From: Acidaminococcaceae bacterium
GTDB taxonomy: Bacteria > Bacillota > Negativicutes > Acidaminococcales > Acidaminococcaceae
Length of the DNA stretch: 7,134 nucleotides
Reading direction: 5' to 3'
NCBI GenBank assembly: GCA_003512125.1
Contig: DOSQ01000062.1
Coordinates: 1-7,134, forward strand
Both the position numbers and the translations under genes were made by a program. Below, one piece after another: positions 1 through 6,565 of this stretch; within the stretch, counting starts at the first letter, position 1, and the number at the start of each line of letters is the position of its first letter. The notes beneath the pieces were generated by a model. The model had not been told where the DNA came from. It did not search any database and saw nothing but the letters and a program-made list of their open reading frames with translations.

Positions 1-273
1 AAAGAATACAAAGGAGAACAGCCTGGCGGTTTGACTGCGCTGGCTTATGACTCCTACCTGATTGCCCTGAATGCTATGAAGACGGCCGGGGTAGAAGACA
101 GCCAGAAAATCCGTGACGCCATCGCAGCGACCAAAGATCTGGAAACTACGACCGGCAAGACCACGCTGAACGCTGACGGCGACCCGATTAAATCTGCGGT
201 AATCAAGACGGTAAAAGAAGGAAAATTCACGTATATGGATACCGTAAATCCGGAAGACCTGAAAGCAAAATAA
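1..273 (+). CDS. livK: Branched-chain amino acid ABC transporter substrate-binding protein, C-terminal part
   Basis: This is the last 90 codons of a gene that begins before the window; the frame is open from base 1, so the TTG at 31 is an internal leucine and not a start. The visible protein has the features of the C-terminal lobe of periplasmic-binding-protein type 1 (Peripla_BP_6/LivK) proteins: a GGLTALAYDSY segment, then a helix rich in A/K/D (KIRDAIAATKDLE), then TTGKTTLNADGDPIKSAV and a final strand KEGKFTYMDTVNP. The family captures leucine, isoleucine, valine or related ligands outside the membrane and delivers them to the LivHM permease. The lipoprotein or signal-peptide end is not in view, so anchoring cannot be judged. 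The downstream livHMGF genes support the call strongly. The ligand cannot be deduced from this fragment; other HAAT-family binding proteins (amides, urea, other amino acids) share the fold. Note that a terminator lies between this gene and livH. Confidence 0.9.
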   Translation, partial: KEYKGEQPGGLTALAYDSYLIALNAMKTAGVEDSQKIRDAIAATKDLETTTGKTTLNADGDPIKSAVIKTVKEGKFTYMDTVNPEDLKAK

Positions 274-296
274 TTTCAGTGAAGAAAGCCGCATAA

Positions 297-319
297 CGGA
301 AAGCACCTGAACGTTTCCG
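297..319 (+). other. Small hairpin after livK, possible 3' mRNA stabiliser
   Basis: CGGAAA at 297-302 is perfectly complementary to TTTCCG at 314-319 with an 11-nt loop, 23 nt after the livK stop. There is no T-run behind it, so it does not look like a terminator. A hairpin at this place could protect the livK 3' end from exonucleases. The stem is only six pairs, so chance is possible. Confidence 0.3.
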
Positions 320-348
320 CAGCGGATCGGACACTGTGCAATCACTCC

Positions 349-383
349 CTGCTTCCCTCCTCGCGGGGGAAGCAGTTATTTTT
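349..383 (+). terminator. Intrinsic terminator or attenuator between livK and livH
   Basis: CTGCTTCCC at 349-357 pairs perfectly with GGGAAGCAG at 367-375. A T-G and a C-G pair (358/366, 359/365) extend the stem to 11 pairs closed by a 5-nt loop. It is followed at once by TTATTTTT (376-383). This has all parts of a Rho-independent terminator. It sits inside what is otherwise a standard livKHMGF gene order, and I see no convincing promoter between it and livH. The simple reading is partial termination: most transcripts stop after livK and read-through supplies the permease and ATPase genes. Complete termination plus an undetected promoter for livH is the alternative. Confidence 0.75.
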
Positions 384-458
384 GGTTACACTGATTCCGC
401 GCGCCCGATTTCTGTAATCTCGTGCGAACCGGCGTTTCCTTTTATCTGAGGTGTACAC

Positions 459-1379
459 ATGGACCTTTTTCAAGCAATAGCCAACATGACTGCGGCAGGC
501 TTTGCCCAGCATCTGGTGAACGGTATTTCGTTGGGCAGCCTGTATGCGCTGATCGCCATCGGTTACACGATGGTGTACGGCATCCTGCTGATGATCAACT
601 TTGCCCACGGCGATATCGTTATGATGGCGTGCTATTTTGCCTTTTTCGGCATCACGGCATTCCATATTCCCTGGTATCTGACATTTATTGGCACTATTGC
701 CGCTACAGCCCTGTTGGGTGTTGTAATTGAACGGACCGCGTACCGGCCGCTGCGGGATGCGCCGAAAAATTCCGTGCTGATTTCCGCAATTGGCGCATCC
801 TTCCTGCTGGAAAATCTGGCCAACTACATTTTCAGCGGACGTCCCATGCATTTTCCGGACATCCCGTTCCTGTCCAGTATGATTTCCGTAGGTGGCGTTC
901 AGATTCAGGCCATCTGCATGTTCATACCGATCGTTACGGTCATCTGTCTGTTCGTCCTGCTGCACATCGTCAACCATACCAAGACCGGCATGGCCATGCG
1001 CGCAGTCTCCAAGGACTACGAGATTGCCCGCGTCATGGGCGTGAACATCGATAATATCATTTCCATCACTTTTGCCATCGGTTCCGCACTGGCTGCCATC
1101 GGCGCCATCATGTGGGGCATCCGTTACCCCGGCATCACGCCGTACTTAGGTGTAATGCCCGGTCTGAAATGTTTCATCGCAGCGGTCATCGGCGGCATCG
1201 GCAATATTAAAGGCGCGGTCATCGGCGGTTTTATTCTGGGGCTTGGTGAAATTCTGATCGTGGCTTTCTTCCCCCAGTTTTCCGGCTACCGGGACGCATT
1301 TGCTTTCATCATGCTGCTTTTGATTTTATTCTATAAACCCACTGGTTTATTAGGCGAGAAAATGACGGAGAAGGTGTAA
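459..1379 (+). CDS. livH: Branched-chain amino acid ABC transporter permease LivH
   Basis: This 306-residue polytopic inner-membrane protein is one of the two permeases that form the translocation path of the Liv importer. Its length is usual for the family. Family landmarks are visible in order: NGISLGSLYALIAIGYTMVYG (residues 21-41, first core helix), INFAHGD (46-52), ERTAYRPLR (91-99), a cytoplasmic segment TGMAMRAVSKDYEIARVMGVN (176-196) of the EAA-loop kind that contacts the ATPase, then the glycine-rich AVIGGIGNIKGAVIGGFILG (242-261) and the C-terminal YKPTGLLG (292-299). About eight hydrophobic segments can be counted. The start is the ATG with TGAGGTG at 447-453, five bases upstream. 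livM follows after two bases, so the two permeases are very likely translated together. Expression may be limited by the terminator at 349-383. The substrate is inferred from the family only. Confidence 0.95.
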   Translation: MDLFQAIANMTAAGFAQHLVNGISLGSLYALIAIGYTMVYGILLMINFAHGDIVMMACYFAFFGITAFHIPWYLTFIGTIAATALLGVVIERTAYRPLRDAPKNSVLISAIGASFLLENLANYIFSGRPMHFPDIPFLSSMISVGGVQIQAICMFIPIVTVICLFVLLHIVNHTKTGMAMRAVSKDYEIARVMGVNIDNIISITFAIGSALAAIGAIMWGIRYPGITPYLGVMPGLKCFIAAVIGGIGNIKGAVIGGFILGLGEILIVAFFPQFSGYRDAFAFIMLLLILFYKPTGLLGEKMTEKV

Positions 1380-1381
1380 TC

Positions 1382-2452
1382 ATGAATAATAAACGGAACC
1401 TCATGCTCACCCTGGCCGCCATCGTCGTTCTTTTCGGTGTTGCATGTTTTGTACAGGCGGAAGTAGACTCCTATATCCGGCGCATCATCAACCTATGCTT
1501 CATCTATGCCATCATCGGTCTTTCCATGAACGTGACCAACGGGTTTGCCGGCCAGTTCTCACTGGGGCAGGCAGGCTTTATGGCCATCGGCGCCTACATG
1601 GTGGGAATTTTCACCGTACCGGTGGAACTGCGCGCGGATGTGTTTTACGCGGTTCCCATGAATCCTCATTTAGTGAATGTGTATATGCCTTTGTGGCTGG
1701 CCCTGTTATTGGGCGGCGTACTGGCAGCGTTTATCGCCGGACTGATTGGCACGCCGGTGCTGCGGCTGCGGGGTGACTATCTGGCTATCGCTACATTAGG
1801 CTTTTCGGAAATCATCCGTATTGTCATCACCAATGCGACCTCCATCACCAACGGCGCGCTGGGCATCAAGAATATCCCGCCATTGAACGACGTGCGATAT
1901 ATCTTTCTGGCTACGGCAGTTTCCTATATCATCATTACGTTGCTGCTGAATTCTTCTTACGGCCGGGCCTTCAAGGCGATCCGGGAAGATGAAATCGCGG
2001 CGGAAGCCATGGGCATCAGTCTGTTCTATCACAAGAACCTGGCCTTCATGGTCAGCGCTTTCTTTGCCGGCATCGGCGGTGGTCTGTACGGCGCGTTGCT
2101 GGGTACAGTCGATCCCAAAAACTTCCTGTTCACGTTAACGTACAACTTTCTGCTAATCATCGTGCTGGGCGGCATGGGGTCAGTCACCGGCAGCATGTTC
2201 GGCGCTATCATCGTTACTGCGGGGCTGGAATACCTGCGCGTCTTCGACGAACCGCTGGAGCTGATGGGAGTCGCCATCCCCTTGTTCCGTCCGGGTCTGC
2301 GCATGGTCGTATTCTCCATCCTGCTGATGATTTGCGTGCTATTCTGGCGCCATGGCATTATGGGAACCAACGAGCTGACCTGGGAAAAAATCATCAACTT
2401 TGTGAAGCACCCGCTGGCAGGCTTCCGTAAAAAGGGGGTGCAGGGTAAATGA
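1382..2452 (+). CDS. livM: Branched-chain amino acid ABC transporter permease LivM
   Basis: The second permease of the importer, 356 residues, mostly hydrophobic. The LivM signature NGFAGQFSLGQAGFMAIGAY lies at residues 53-72, followed by PVLRLRGDYLAIATLGFSEI (125-144), NATSITNGALGI (151-162), the cytoplasmic coupling segment GRAFKAIREDEIAAEAMGI (194-212), and VLGGMGSVTGSMFGA (261-275). The C-terminus after the last helix is a short basic tail (KHPLAGFRKKGVQGK). The start is the ATG two bases after the livH stop, with GGAGAAGGTG at 1367-1376 inside the end of livH as ribosome binding site. Its TGA stop overlaps the ATG of livG (ATGA), typical of translational coupling. LivH and LivM form the heterodimeric membrane core onto which LivG and LivF dock. 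Nothing suggests damage or unusual origin. Confidence 0.95.
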   Translation: MNNKRNLMLTLAAIVVLFGVACFVQAEVDSYIRRIINLCFIYAIIGLSMNVTNGFAGQFSLGQAGFMAIGAYMVGIFTVPVELRADVFYAVPMNPHLVNVYMPLWLALLLGGVLAAFIAGLIGTPVLRLRGDYLAIATLGFSEIIRIVITNATSITNGALGIKNIPPLNDVRYIFLATAVSYIIITLLLNSSYGRAFKAIREDEIAAEAMGISLFYHKNLAFMVSAFFAGIGGGLYGALLGTVDPKNFLFTLTYNFLLIIVLGGMGSVTGSMFGAIIVTAGLEYLRVFDEPLELMGVAIPLFRPGLRMVVFSILLMICVLFWRHGIMGTNELTWEKIINFVKHPLAGFRKKGVQGK

Positions 2453-3240
2453 TCCGGACTGTATTGCGTACCGAGCATGTAACCATGCAGTTTGGCGGCG
2501 TCATTGCCGTCAATGATTTAAACATTGTAGTAAAAGAGCATGAAATCATTGCCCTTATTGGACCTAACGGCGCTGGTAAGACCACGGCATTTAACGATAT
2601 CACCGGCGTGTACACACCTACCAAAGGCCGTGTCATCTACTCGCCGGCAGAAGGAACTGAAATTGACATTACCGGCAAAAAACCCAGCGAAATTGCACAG
2701 TTGGGGATTGCACGTACCTTCCAGAATATCCGCCTGTTCAAAGATTTAAGTGTGTATGAAAATGTGCTCATTGCCAAGCATTTGCATCTGGAATCCAACT
2801 TCCTGGCGGCTACGTTCCGCCTGCCCGGCTACAAAAAAGAAGAAGAAGCCATGCGGGCCGACGTGGAACGTTTGTTAAAAGACGTTAACCTGTGGGATGT
2901 TCGAAACGAAAAAGCCAGCAGCTTACCTTACGGCAAGCAGCGTTATCTGGAAATTGTAAGGGCGCTGGCTACGGAGCCGCAGCTTCTGTTGCTTGACGAA
3001 CCGGCGGCGGGCATGAATCCGAAGGAAACGGATGAGCTGACTGATTTTATCCGGCAGATTCGTGACCGTTTCAACCTGACAATTTTTATGATTGAGCACC
3101 ACATGGATCTGGTCATGGAAATTTCTGACCGAATTTATGTGCTGGATTTCGGTACCACCATCGCAACCGGTGACCCGGCGGCAATACAGAATAACGAACG
3201 AGTCATTAAGGCGTACTTGGGGGAGGATGAAGATGCTTAA
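2449..3240 (+). CDS. livG: Branched-chain amino acid ABC transporter ATP-binding protein LivG
   Basis: Cytoplasmic ATPase subunit of the importer, 263 residues, normal length. Seen in order: Walker A GPNGAGKTT (38-46), a Q-loop RTFQNIRLF with Gln92, the ABC signature in the LivG form SLPYGKQR (158-165; most other ABC proteins have LSGGQ), Walker B LLLLDEP (179-185) with catalytic Glu184, a D-loop-like AAGMNP (186-191), and the switch histidine His217 in IEHHMD. The usual LivG text at this last place is EHDM; the second His here is a mild variation that leaves the switch residue intact. The C-terminal FGTTIATGDPAAIQNNERVIKAYLG is the LivG-type tail (BCA_ABC_TP_C region). The start is the ATG overlapping the livM stop, with GGGGGTG at 2434-2440. 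It pairs with LivF to hydrolyse ATP and drive uptake. Confidence 0.96.
   Translation: MIRTVLRTEHVTMQFGGVIAVNDLNIVVKEHEIIALIGPNGAGKTTAFNDITGVYTPTKGRVIYSPAEGTEIDITGKKPSEIAQLGIARTFQNIRLFKDLSVYENVLIAKHLHLESNFLAATFRLPGYKKEEEAMRADVERLLKDVNLWDVRNEKASSLPYGKQRYLEIVRALATEPQLLLLDEPAAGMNPKETDELTDFIRQIRDRFNLTIFMIEHHMDLVMEISDRIYVLDFGTTIATGDPAAIQNNERVIKAYLGEDEDA
3219..3226 (+). promoter_or_regulatory. Ribosome binding site deciding the livF start
   Basis: GGGGGAGG lies within the last codons of livG. It is six bases before the ATG at 3233 and directly abuts an in-frame ATG at 3227. The spacing selects 3233 and rules out 3227 and the much longer open frame beginning at 3092. Confidence 0.75.
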
Positions 3241-3946
3241 AGTCAGAGACCTGGTTGTGGCTTACGGCGGCATTGAAGCCCTGAAAGGCATCTCCGTAGA
3301 TGTGCCGGACGGGCAGATCGTCACCCTGATTGGAGCTAACGGAGCCGGGAAAAGCACGCTGCTGCGTACCATCATGGGACTGGTGAAGCCCCAGAGCGGT
3401 TCTGTGGAATACAATGAAGAAAACTTAAAAGGCCTGAACAGCCAGCACATCGTGTCCAGGGGCATTACCCTGGTACCGGAAGGACGGCGGGTGTTCCCCA
3501 ACCTCACTGTGCTGGAAAACCTGCGCATCGGCGCCTATCTTCGCAAAGATGAAGAGGACATCGTCAAGGATATCAAACGGATCTATGAACTGTTCCCCCG
3601 GTTGGAAGAACGGAACTGGCAGATGGCCGGTACCCTCTCCGGTGGCGAGCAGCAGATGCTGGCCTTAGGACGCGCCCTTATGAGCCGCCCCAAAGTGATT
3701 ATGATGGATGAACCTTCTTTAGGTCTGGCACCTTTGGTTATCAAAGATATTTTTAATATTATCCGGCGCATCAACGAAAGTGGAACCACCGTACTACTGG
3801 TAGAGCAGAACGCCAACATGGCTCTGAAGGTGGCCCACCATGCTTACGTACTGGAAACAGGACGGATTAAGATGGAAGGCAGTGGCAGGGAACTGCTGGA
3901 AAACGAAGTGATTAAAGAAGCGTATCTTGGAAAAAAGAAAAAGTAA
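3233..3946 (+). CDS. livF: Branched-chain amino acid ABC transporter ATP-binding protein LivF
   Basis: Second ATPase of the importer, 237 residues, the usual LivF size. Walker A GANGAGKST is at 34-42, the signature LSGGEQQ at 135-141, Walker B VIMMDEP at 155-161 with Glu160, and the D-loop SLGLAP at 162-167. Two positions differ from generic ABC ATPases in the way characteristic of the LivF subfamily: the Q-loop region reads LVPEGRRVFPNLT with Glu83, and the switch position reads LLVEQN with Gln192 instead of His. These are known LivF traits and not defects; they imply that the LivG site with Gln92 and His217 carries those roles. The frame is open upstream to 3092, but that stretch is inside livG and the family N-terminus (MLKVRDLVVAYGG) begins at 3233. 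The gene overlaps livG by 8 nt, consistent with coupled synthesis. It ends the operon. Confidence 0.96.
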   Translation: MLKVRDLVVAYGGIEALKGISVDVPDGQIVTLIGANGAGKSTLLRTIMGLVKPQSGSVEYNEENLKGLNSQHIVSRGITLVPEGRRVFPNLTVLENLRIGAYLRKDEEDIVKDIKRIYELFPRLEERNWQMAGTLSGGEQQMLALGRALMSRPKVIMMDEPSLGLAPLVIKDIFNIIRRINESGTTVLLVEQNANMALKVAHHAYVLETGRIKMEGSGRELLENEVIKEAYLGKKKK

Positions 3947-3950
3947 GCGG

Positions 3951-3962
3951 TAAGAATTCTTA
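3951..3962. repeat. 12-bp perfect palindrome after livF
   Basis: TAAGAATTCTTA, four bases after the livF stop and upstream of the operon terminator, is a perfect palindrome. It has no loop, so it is more like a protein-binding site than an RNA hairpin, but in AT-rich intergenic DNA it may be chance. No role is claimed. Confidence 0.25.
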
Positions 3963-3984
3963 AAACGGTTGCGAACATATAATG

Positions 3985-4027
3985 GCGTGCAAAGATTTTG
4001 TTTACTCCTTGCACGCTTTTTGTTTTT
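3985..4027 (+). terminator. Intrinsic terminator of the liv operon
   Basis: GCGTGCAA at 3985-3992 pairs perfectly with TTGCACGC at 4009-4016 around a 16-nt loop, followed by TTTTTGTTTTT (4017-4027). It lies 38 nt after the livF stop and ahead of the promoter for the next gene, so it separates the two transcription units. Confidence 0.85.
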
Positions 4028-4052
4028 ACTTTTTGAGGGTATGGGTTATAAT
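4025..4052 (+). promoter_or_regulatory. Sigma70-type promoter for the VTT-domain gene
   Basis: TATAAT at 4047-4052 is a perfect -10. TTTACT at 4025-4030 matches four of six bases of the -35 consensus with a 16-nt spacer. A start near 4059 would give a very short leader to the ATG at 4074 (or about 75 nt to the ATG at 4134). The -35 lies in the T-tract of the liv terminator, a compact terminator-promoter junction. Confidence 0.55.
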
Positions 4053-4061
4053 AGACGAAAC

Positions 4062-4066
4062 AAGGG
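4062..4066 (+). promoter_or_regulatory. Likely ribosome binding site for the VTT-domain gene
   Basis: AAGGG sits seven bases before the ATG at 4074. The competing ATG at 4134 has only GGGA at 4121-4124, nine bases away, so the longer form is preferred weakly. Confidence 0.45.
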
Positions 4067-4073
4067 CGAAATT

Positions 4074-4814
4074 ATGAAAACGATACCGCAACGTTGTTGT
4101 GGGATCGATAACTTTAAAATGGGAATCTCGTGTATGAATGATAAATTATTATTCTTTTTACGCATGCACCGTCATGCGTTGCTGCTGGTTATTTATTTGT
4201 GTATCATTGTTGTGCTCTGGCGTTTACCGGGAGTATTCCATCCAAAATCGGTGGAAGATGTACGTCAGTGGGTTACGGGTTTTGGGTTTTGGGGACCGGC
4301 AGCTTATGTATTGTTGTATATTGTACGGCCCTTGCTTCTGCTCCCCGGTCTGCTGTTGAACGTAGCAGCAGGAATCCTGTTTCCGCCGGTAATCGGAATT
4401 CCCTGTCTGACTGCAGGCGGGTTAGGCAGTGCGGTACTGCTGTTTTTTATGTCCCGTACGGGTATCGGCAGTGAATTTCTGGATTTGCACGGGGGCAAGT
4501 GGGGCGGCCGTATCCATCAGTATCTTTCAGACAGCACGAAAAATTTCCAGCGTATGTTGTGGCTCCGTACAGTGCCATTGTTTCCTTACGATGTAATCAG
4601 CCTGGTAGCCGGTTGTACAGAGATGCGTTTCGTAACTTTTGCGGTTACTACGTTGATTGGAATACTGCCGGGTGCAGTAGCCTATAATGTGTTAGGAGAT
4701 GCCCTGGGCGGGAATTCCGGCCTCGGCGTTTCCATATGCCTGTTGGTCATTGCTTTTGGCATTCCCCTGGCATTCTGGTATTTTGGCGGGGAACGGAAGC
4801 GCTTGAAAGAATAA
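4074..4814 (+). CDS. TVP38/TMEM64 (VTT domain, DedA-like) integral membrane protein
   Basis: A 246-residue membrane protein. A basic N-terminal stretch leads into a first membrane segment (about 35-51), then an amphipathic region (SVEDVRQWVTGFGFWGP, 59-75). The VTT core follows: a hydrophobic block with RPLLLLPG and GILFPPVIGIP (85-110), AGGLGSAVLLFFMSRTGIG (114-132), the conserved LRTVPLFPYDVISLVAGCT (164-182) and TLIGILPGAVAYNVLGDAL after it. A last helix ends in a basic tail. This family is related to DedA and SNARE-associated proteins; some members act in lipid scrambling or membrane homeostasis, but the substrate of bacterial TVP38 proteins is mostly unsettled. Start choice: ATG 4074 has AAGGG seven bases upstream; ATG 4134 (226 residues, MNDKLLFF) removes a Cys-rich N-terminus without clear homology and is a real alternative. 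The frame continues upstream to 3969 but only through the terminator. Confidence 0.88.
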   Translation: MKTIPQRCCGIDNFKMGISCMNDKLLFFLRMHRHALLLVIYLCIIVVLWRLPGVFHPKSVEDVRQWVTGFGFWGPAAYVLLYIVRPLLLLPGLLLNVAAGILFPPVIGIPCLTAGGLGSAVLLFFMSRTGIGSEFLDLHGGKWGGRIHQYLSDSTKNFQRMLWLRTVPLFPYDVISLVAGCTEMRFVTFAVTTLIGILPGAVAYNVLGDALGGNSGLGVSICLLVIAFGIPLAFWYFGGERKRLKE

Positions 4815-4832
4815 TCATAAAAGTTATATAAT
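4803..4832 (+). promoter_or_regulatory. Sigma70-type promoter for the CYTH-domain gene
   Basis: TTGAAA (4803-4808) and TATAAT (4827-4832) are separated by 18 nt; they match five of six and six of six consensus bases. The -35 is inside the last codons of the VTT gene. Transcription from about 4839 would give a leader near 77 nt before the ATG at 4916. This makes the CYTH gene independent of, though possibly also read through from, the gene upstream. Confidence 0.6.
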
Positions 4833-4905
4833 AGTTGCGTGAACGTGAATATACAATTTGTCTTTTTTATGATGTACTTGTGTCGGCAGGATGCACCGGC
4901 AGACT

Positions 4906-4911
4906 GGGGAG
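4906..4911 (+). promoter_or_regulatory. Ribosome binding site deciding the CYTH gene start
   Basis: GGGGAG lies four bases before ATG 4916. The in-frame TTG at 4835 falls directly after the promoter -10 with no binding site, and the ATG at 4928 is 16 bases away, so 4916 is chosen. Confidence 0.6.
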
Positions 4912-4915
4912 TAAT

Positions 4916-6499
4916 ATGCAGAACAATATGGAAACGGAAATCAAATTACTGATAGCCAAGAAAGATGTAAAGGCGCTGGTGGCGTCCCCTCTGGTTGCCA
5001 AAAGAACAAAGAAGGGCAGCCATAAAACAATGAAGCTGGTCAACATTTATTTTGATACCCGTGACCTGCTGCTGCAACAGGCGGGTATTGCTTACCGCGT
5101 GCGACAGAATGGGAAGAAATACGAAGCCACGATCAAACTGCGCAAAACGGCTGCAGCAGGTCTGACAGAGCGCCAGGAATACAATGTGCCGGTGAAGAAC
5201 GGGAAACCGGATCTCTCTGTTTTTAATGCATGCGGTTTGCAGGTGGATTTTGATGGATTACTGGGAACGGCCCAAATCGAAAAGCTTTTCACGGTACGGG
5301 TGAAACGGGAAATACGACTCCTGCAGGTGACGAAAGAGACATTGGTGGAAATGGCTGTCGATCAGGGATTCATTTCGGCCGGTGGTAAGAAGGAGACCAT
5401 CGACGAAGTAGAACTGGAGTTGAAAGAAGGTTCTTTGGCTGACCTCCTGGCTTATACTTCAAAGATAGCAACGGAGGTTCCTGTGTTTACGGAATCTCGG
5501 AGTAAATATGCGCGTGGCCTGGCATTATTGGACAAACTGGAACCGGAGGGAAGCCGTAAGCTTACGGATATTGATTGGGAAAACAGTTATTGCGAAGAAT
5601 ATAAGAAGCTGTTTTACCAGTGTGGTACGGCTATTCTGGAAGAACAGAATGTGTTTGCGGACTGCGGTAACCTGCAGGCAGAGGCAGATCGTATTTTCCT
5701 GCCCTGCTTTGAGAGGATGCAGGAAGTACTTTACTGGCTGCAGCCAGTGATGGATAGCAGCGCTGGGATGCAGGCTAATTTGCAGGGGGCGCTGCGTCTG
5801 TTATATAAACTGCGGGATACCAAAGCGTTGCTGAAAAGATGGAAGAGTTTGCTCAAACTGGCGGACGGACGCCTTGGCGTAGATAAGGTTACACGCATCC
5901 TGGAAAACAGGATTGAGGAAGTCGGGGATGAGGTTCAGCGTCAGATATTGGCCGGGATCTATTCTGTCATCGTCTTTTCCTTATGGGCCGCCATGGAAGG
6001 CGCGGGCTGGAAAGCGGAAGAGTATCTGCAGACGGGACAGCTGTTGCAGGTTCGTGTTAAAGATATTCTTGAAAAGATTGAAAACGCAATGAGCCGGGAA
6101 AAACAAGCAGAGACGGAAAAGGCCAGCGCCATGGTAGTGGGAAACCCGGTGCCGGAGAAAAAAGGCAAGAAGATTCGGCTGCAGGAACCGGGTTACATCA
6201 CTGTGAACCGTCTCGGCAAAGAATTTCATTATTTGGTCAAAGCCAATGAAATCAGCAAACTGACAGACTTGAACAAAGAAAGCCGGAAGAAACTGGAGAA
6301 ACTGGGTGAAGCCATGTCAGAACTATTTGCGGTGAGCAGTCTGGCCCAATCAATTCCGGCTGAACTGCTGAAGTCCAACACCGTGCTGGCAGCACGGCAG
6401 GGAGGCTACCTTCTGGGTGATTTGGCCGCGGAACAGTTAATGGCCCGCAAAGCGGTGAATAAGACGTTTACGAAGTGGATGAAGACGATGAAGAAGTAA
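4916..6499 (+). CDS. CYTH domain protein with divergent CHAD-like C-terminal domain
   Basis: A 527-residue soluble protein. The N-terminal CYTH domain (about 5-205, triphosphate tunnel metalloenzyme superfamily) shows the hallmark ExExK as E6-T-E8-I-K10, then NIYFDTRDLLL (43-53), AYRVRQNGKKYEATIK (59-74, with R61, R63, K74), TERQEYNVP (84-92), VRVKREIR (127-134), the acidic strand DEVELELKEG (163-172) and SKYARGL (196-202). All charged tunnel residues appear present, so triphosphate binding or hydrolysis with a divalent metal is plausible; the substrate (inorganic triphosphate, a nucleotide) is unknown. The rest (about 220-527) is helical. ADRIFLPCFERMQEVLYWLQP (257-277), LRDTKALLKRWKSLL (299-313) and ESRKKLEKLGEAMSEL (455-470) align by eye with the CHAD helices usually found behind CYTH, but the CHAD histidines are not at the expected places. 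A Lys/Glu-rich, low-order insert spans about 393-422. No signal peptide or membrane segment. Confidence 0.88.
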   Translation: MQNNMETEIKLLIAKKDVKALVASPLVAKRTKKGSHKTMKLVNIYFDTRDLLLQQAGIAYRVRQNGKKYEATIKLRKTAAAGLTERQEYNVPVKNGKPDLSVFNACGLQVDFDGLLGTAQIEKLFTVRVKREIRLLQVTKETLVEMAVDQGFISAGGKKETIDEVELELKEGSLADLLAYTSKIATEVPVFTESRSKYARGLALLDKLEPEGSRKLTDIDWENSYCEEYKKLFYQCGTAILEEQNVFADCGNLQAEADRIFLPCFERMQEVLYWLQPVMDSSAGMQANLQGALRLLYKLRDTKALLKRWKSLLKLADGRLGVDKVTRILENRIEEVGDEVQRQILAGIYSVIVFSLWAAMEGAGWKAEEYLQTGQLLQVRVKDILEKIENAMSREKQAETEKASAMVVGNPVPEKKGKKIRLQEPGYITVNRLGKEFHYLVKANEISKLTDLNKESRKKLEKLGEAMSELFAVSSLAQSIPAELLKSNTVLAARQGGYLLGDLAAEQLMARKAVNKTFTKWMKTMKK

Positions 6500-6544
6500 A
6501 TTGAATTTATAAAATCTATTTGTAAACAATCTGAAAAAAATTGG

Positions 6545-6565
6545 CAAACGTTAAAAAAACGTTTG
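6545..6565. repeat. Inverted repeat: weak terminator of the CYTH gene or operator
   Basis: CAAACGTT (6545-6552) and AACGTTTG (6558-6565) are perfect inverted copies around five A residues. ACTTTTTGAC follows, so it could act as a weak, AT-rich terminator 45 nt after the CYTH stop. Its right arm also overlaps the -35 of the promoter at 6563-6590, and each arm contains the self-complementary AACGTT, so a repressor operator is equally possible. Confidence 0.5.

Noticed and set aside
386..418. Possible livH promoter (TGTAAT at 413-418)
   Set aside because: The nearest -35-like TTGGTT at 382-387 is 25 nt away, and the sequence between is GC-rich; not a convincing promoter.
342..977. Long minus-strand open frame (211 codons) opposite livH
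   Set aside because: It is the shadow of livH. Its translation is rich in His, Gln, Arg and Cys without a hydrophobic core or recognisable motif, it has no ribosome binding site, and it would run through the livK/livH terminator.
3092..3232. Upstream extension of the livF frame
   Set aside because: It lies wholly inside livG, the family N-terminus begins at 3233, and the strong ribosome binding site at 3219-3226 fits 3233.
3310..3820. LivF lacks the switch histidine and the Q-loop glutamine
   Set aside because: Gln192 in VEQN and Glu83 in VPEGR are standard for the LivF subfamily, so they are not signs of inactivation.
3978..3983. TATAAT just before the liv terminator
   Set aside because: No acceptable -35 at 16-18 nt; transcription would start inside the terminator stem. 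Taken as chance in AT-rich sequence.
4835..4915. 27-residue N-terminal extension of the CYTH protein from a TTG start
   Set aside because: The TTG falls three bases after the -10 of the predicted promoter, has no ribosome binding site, and the extension has no family similarity; CYTH proteins begin close to their ExExK motif.
6519..6530. TTGTAAACAA-like near palindrome after the CYTH gene
   Set aside because: The inner bases do not pair correctly, and such strings are expected in this AT-rich spacer.
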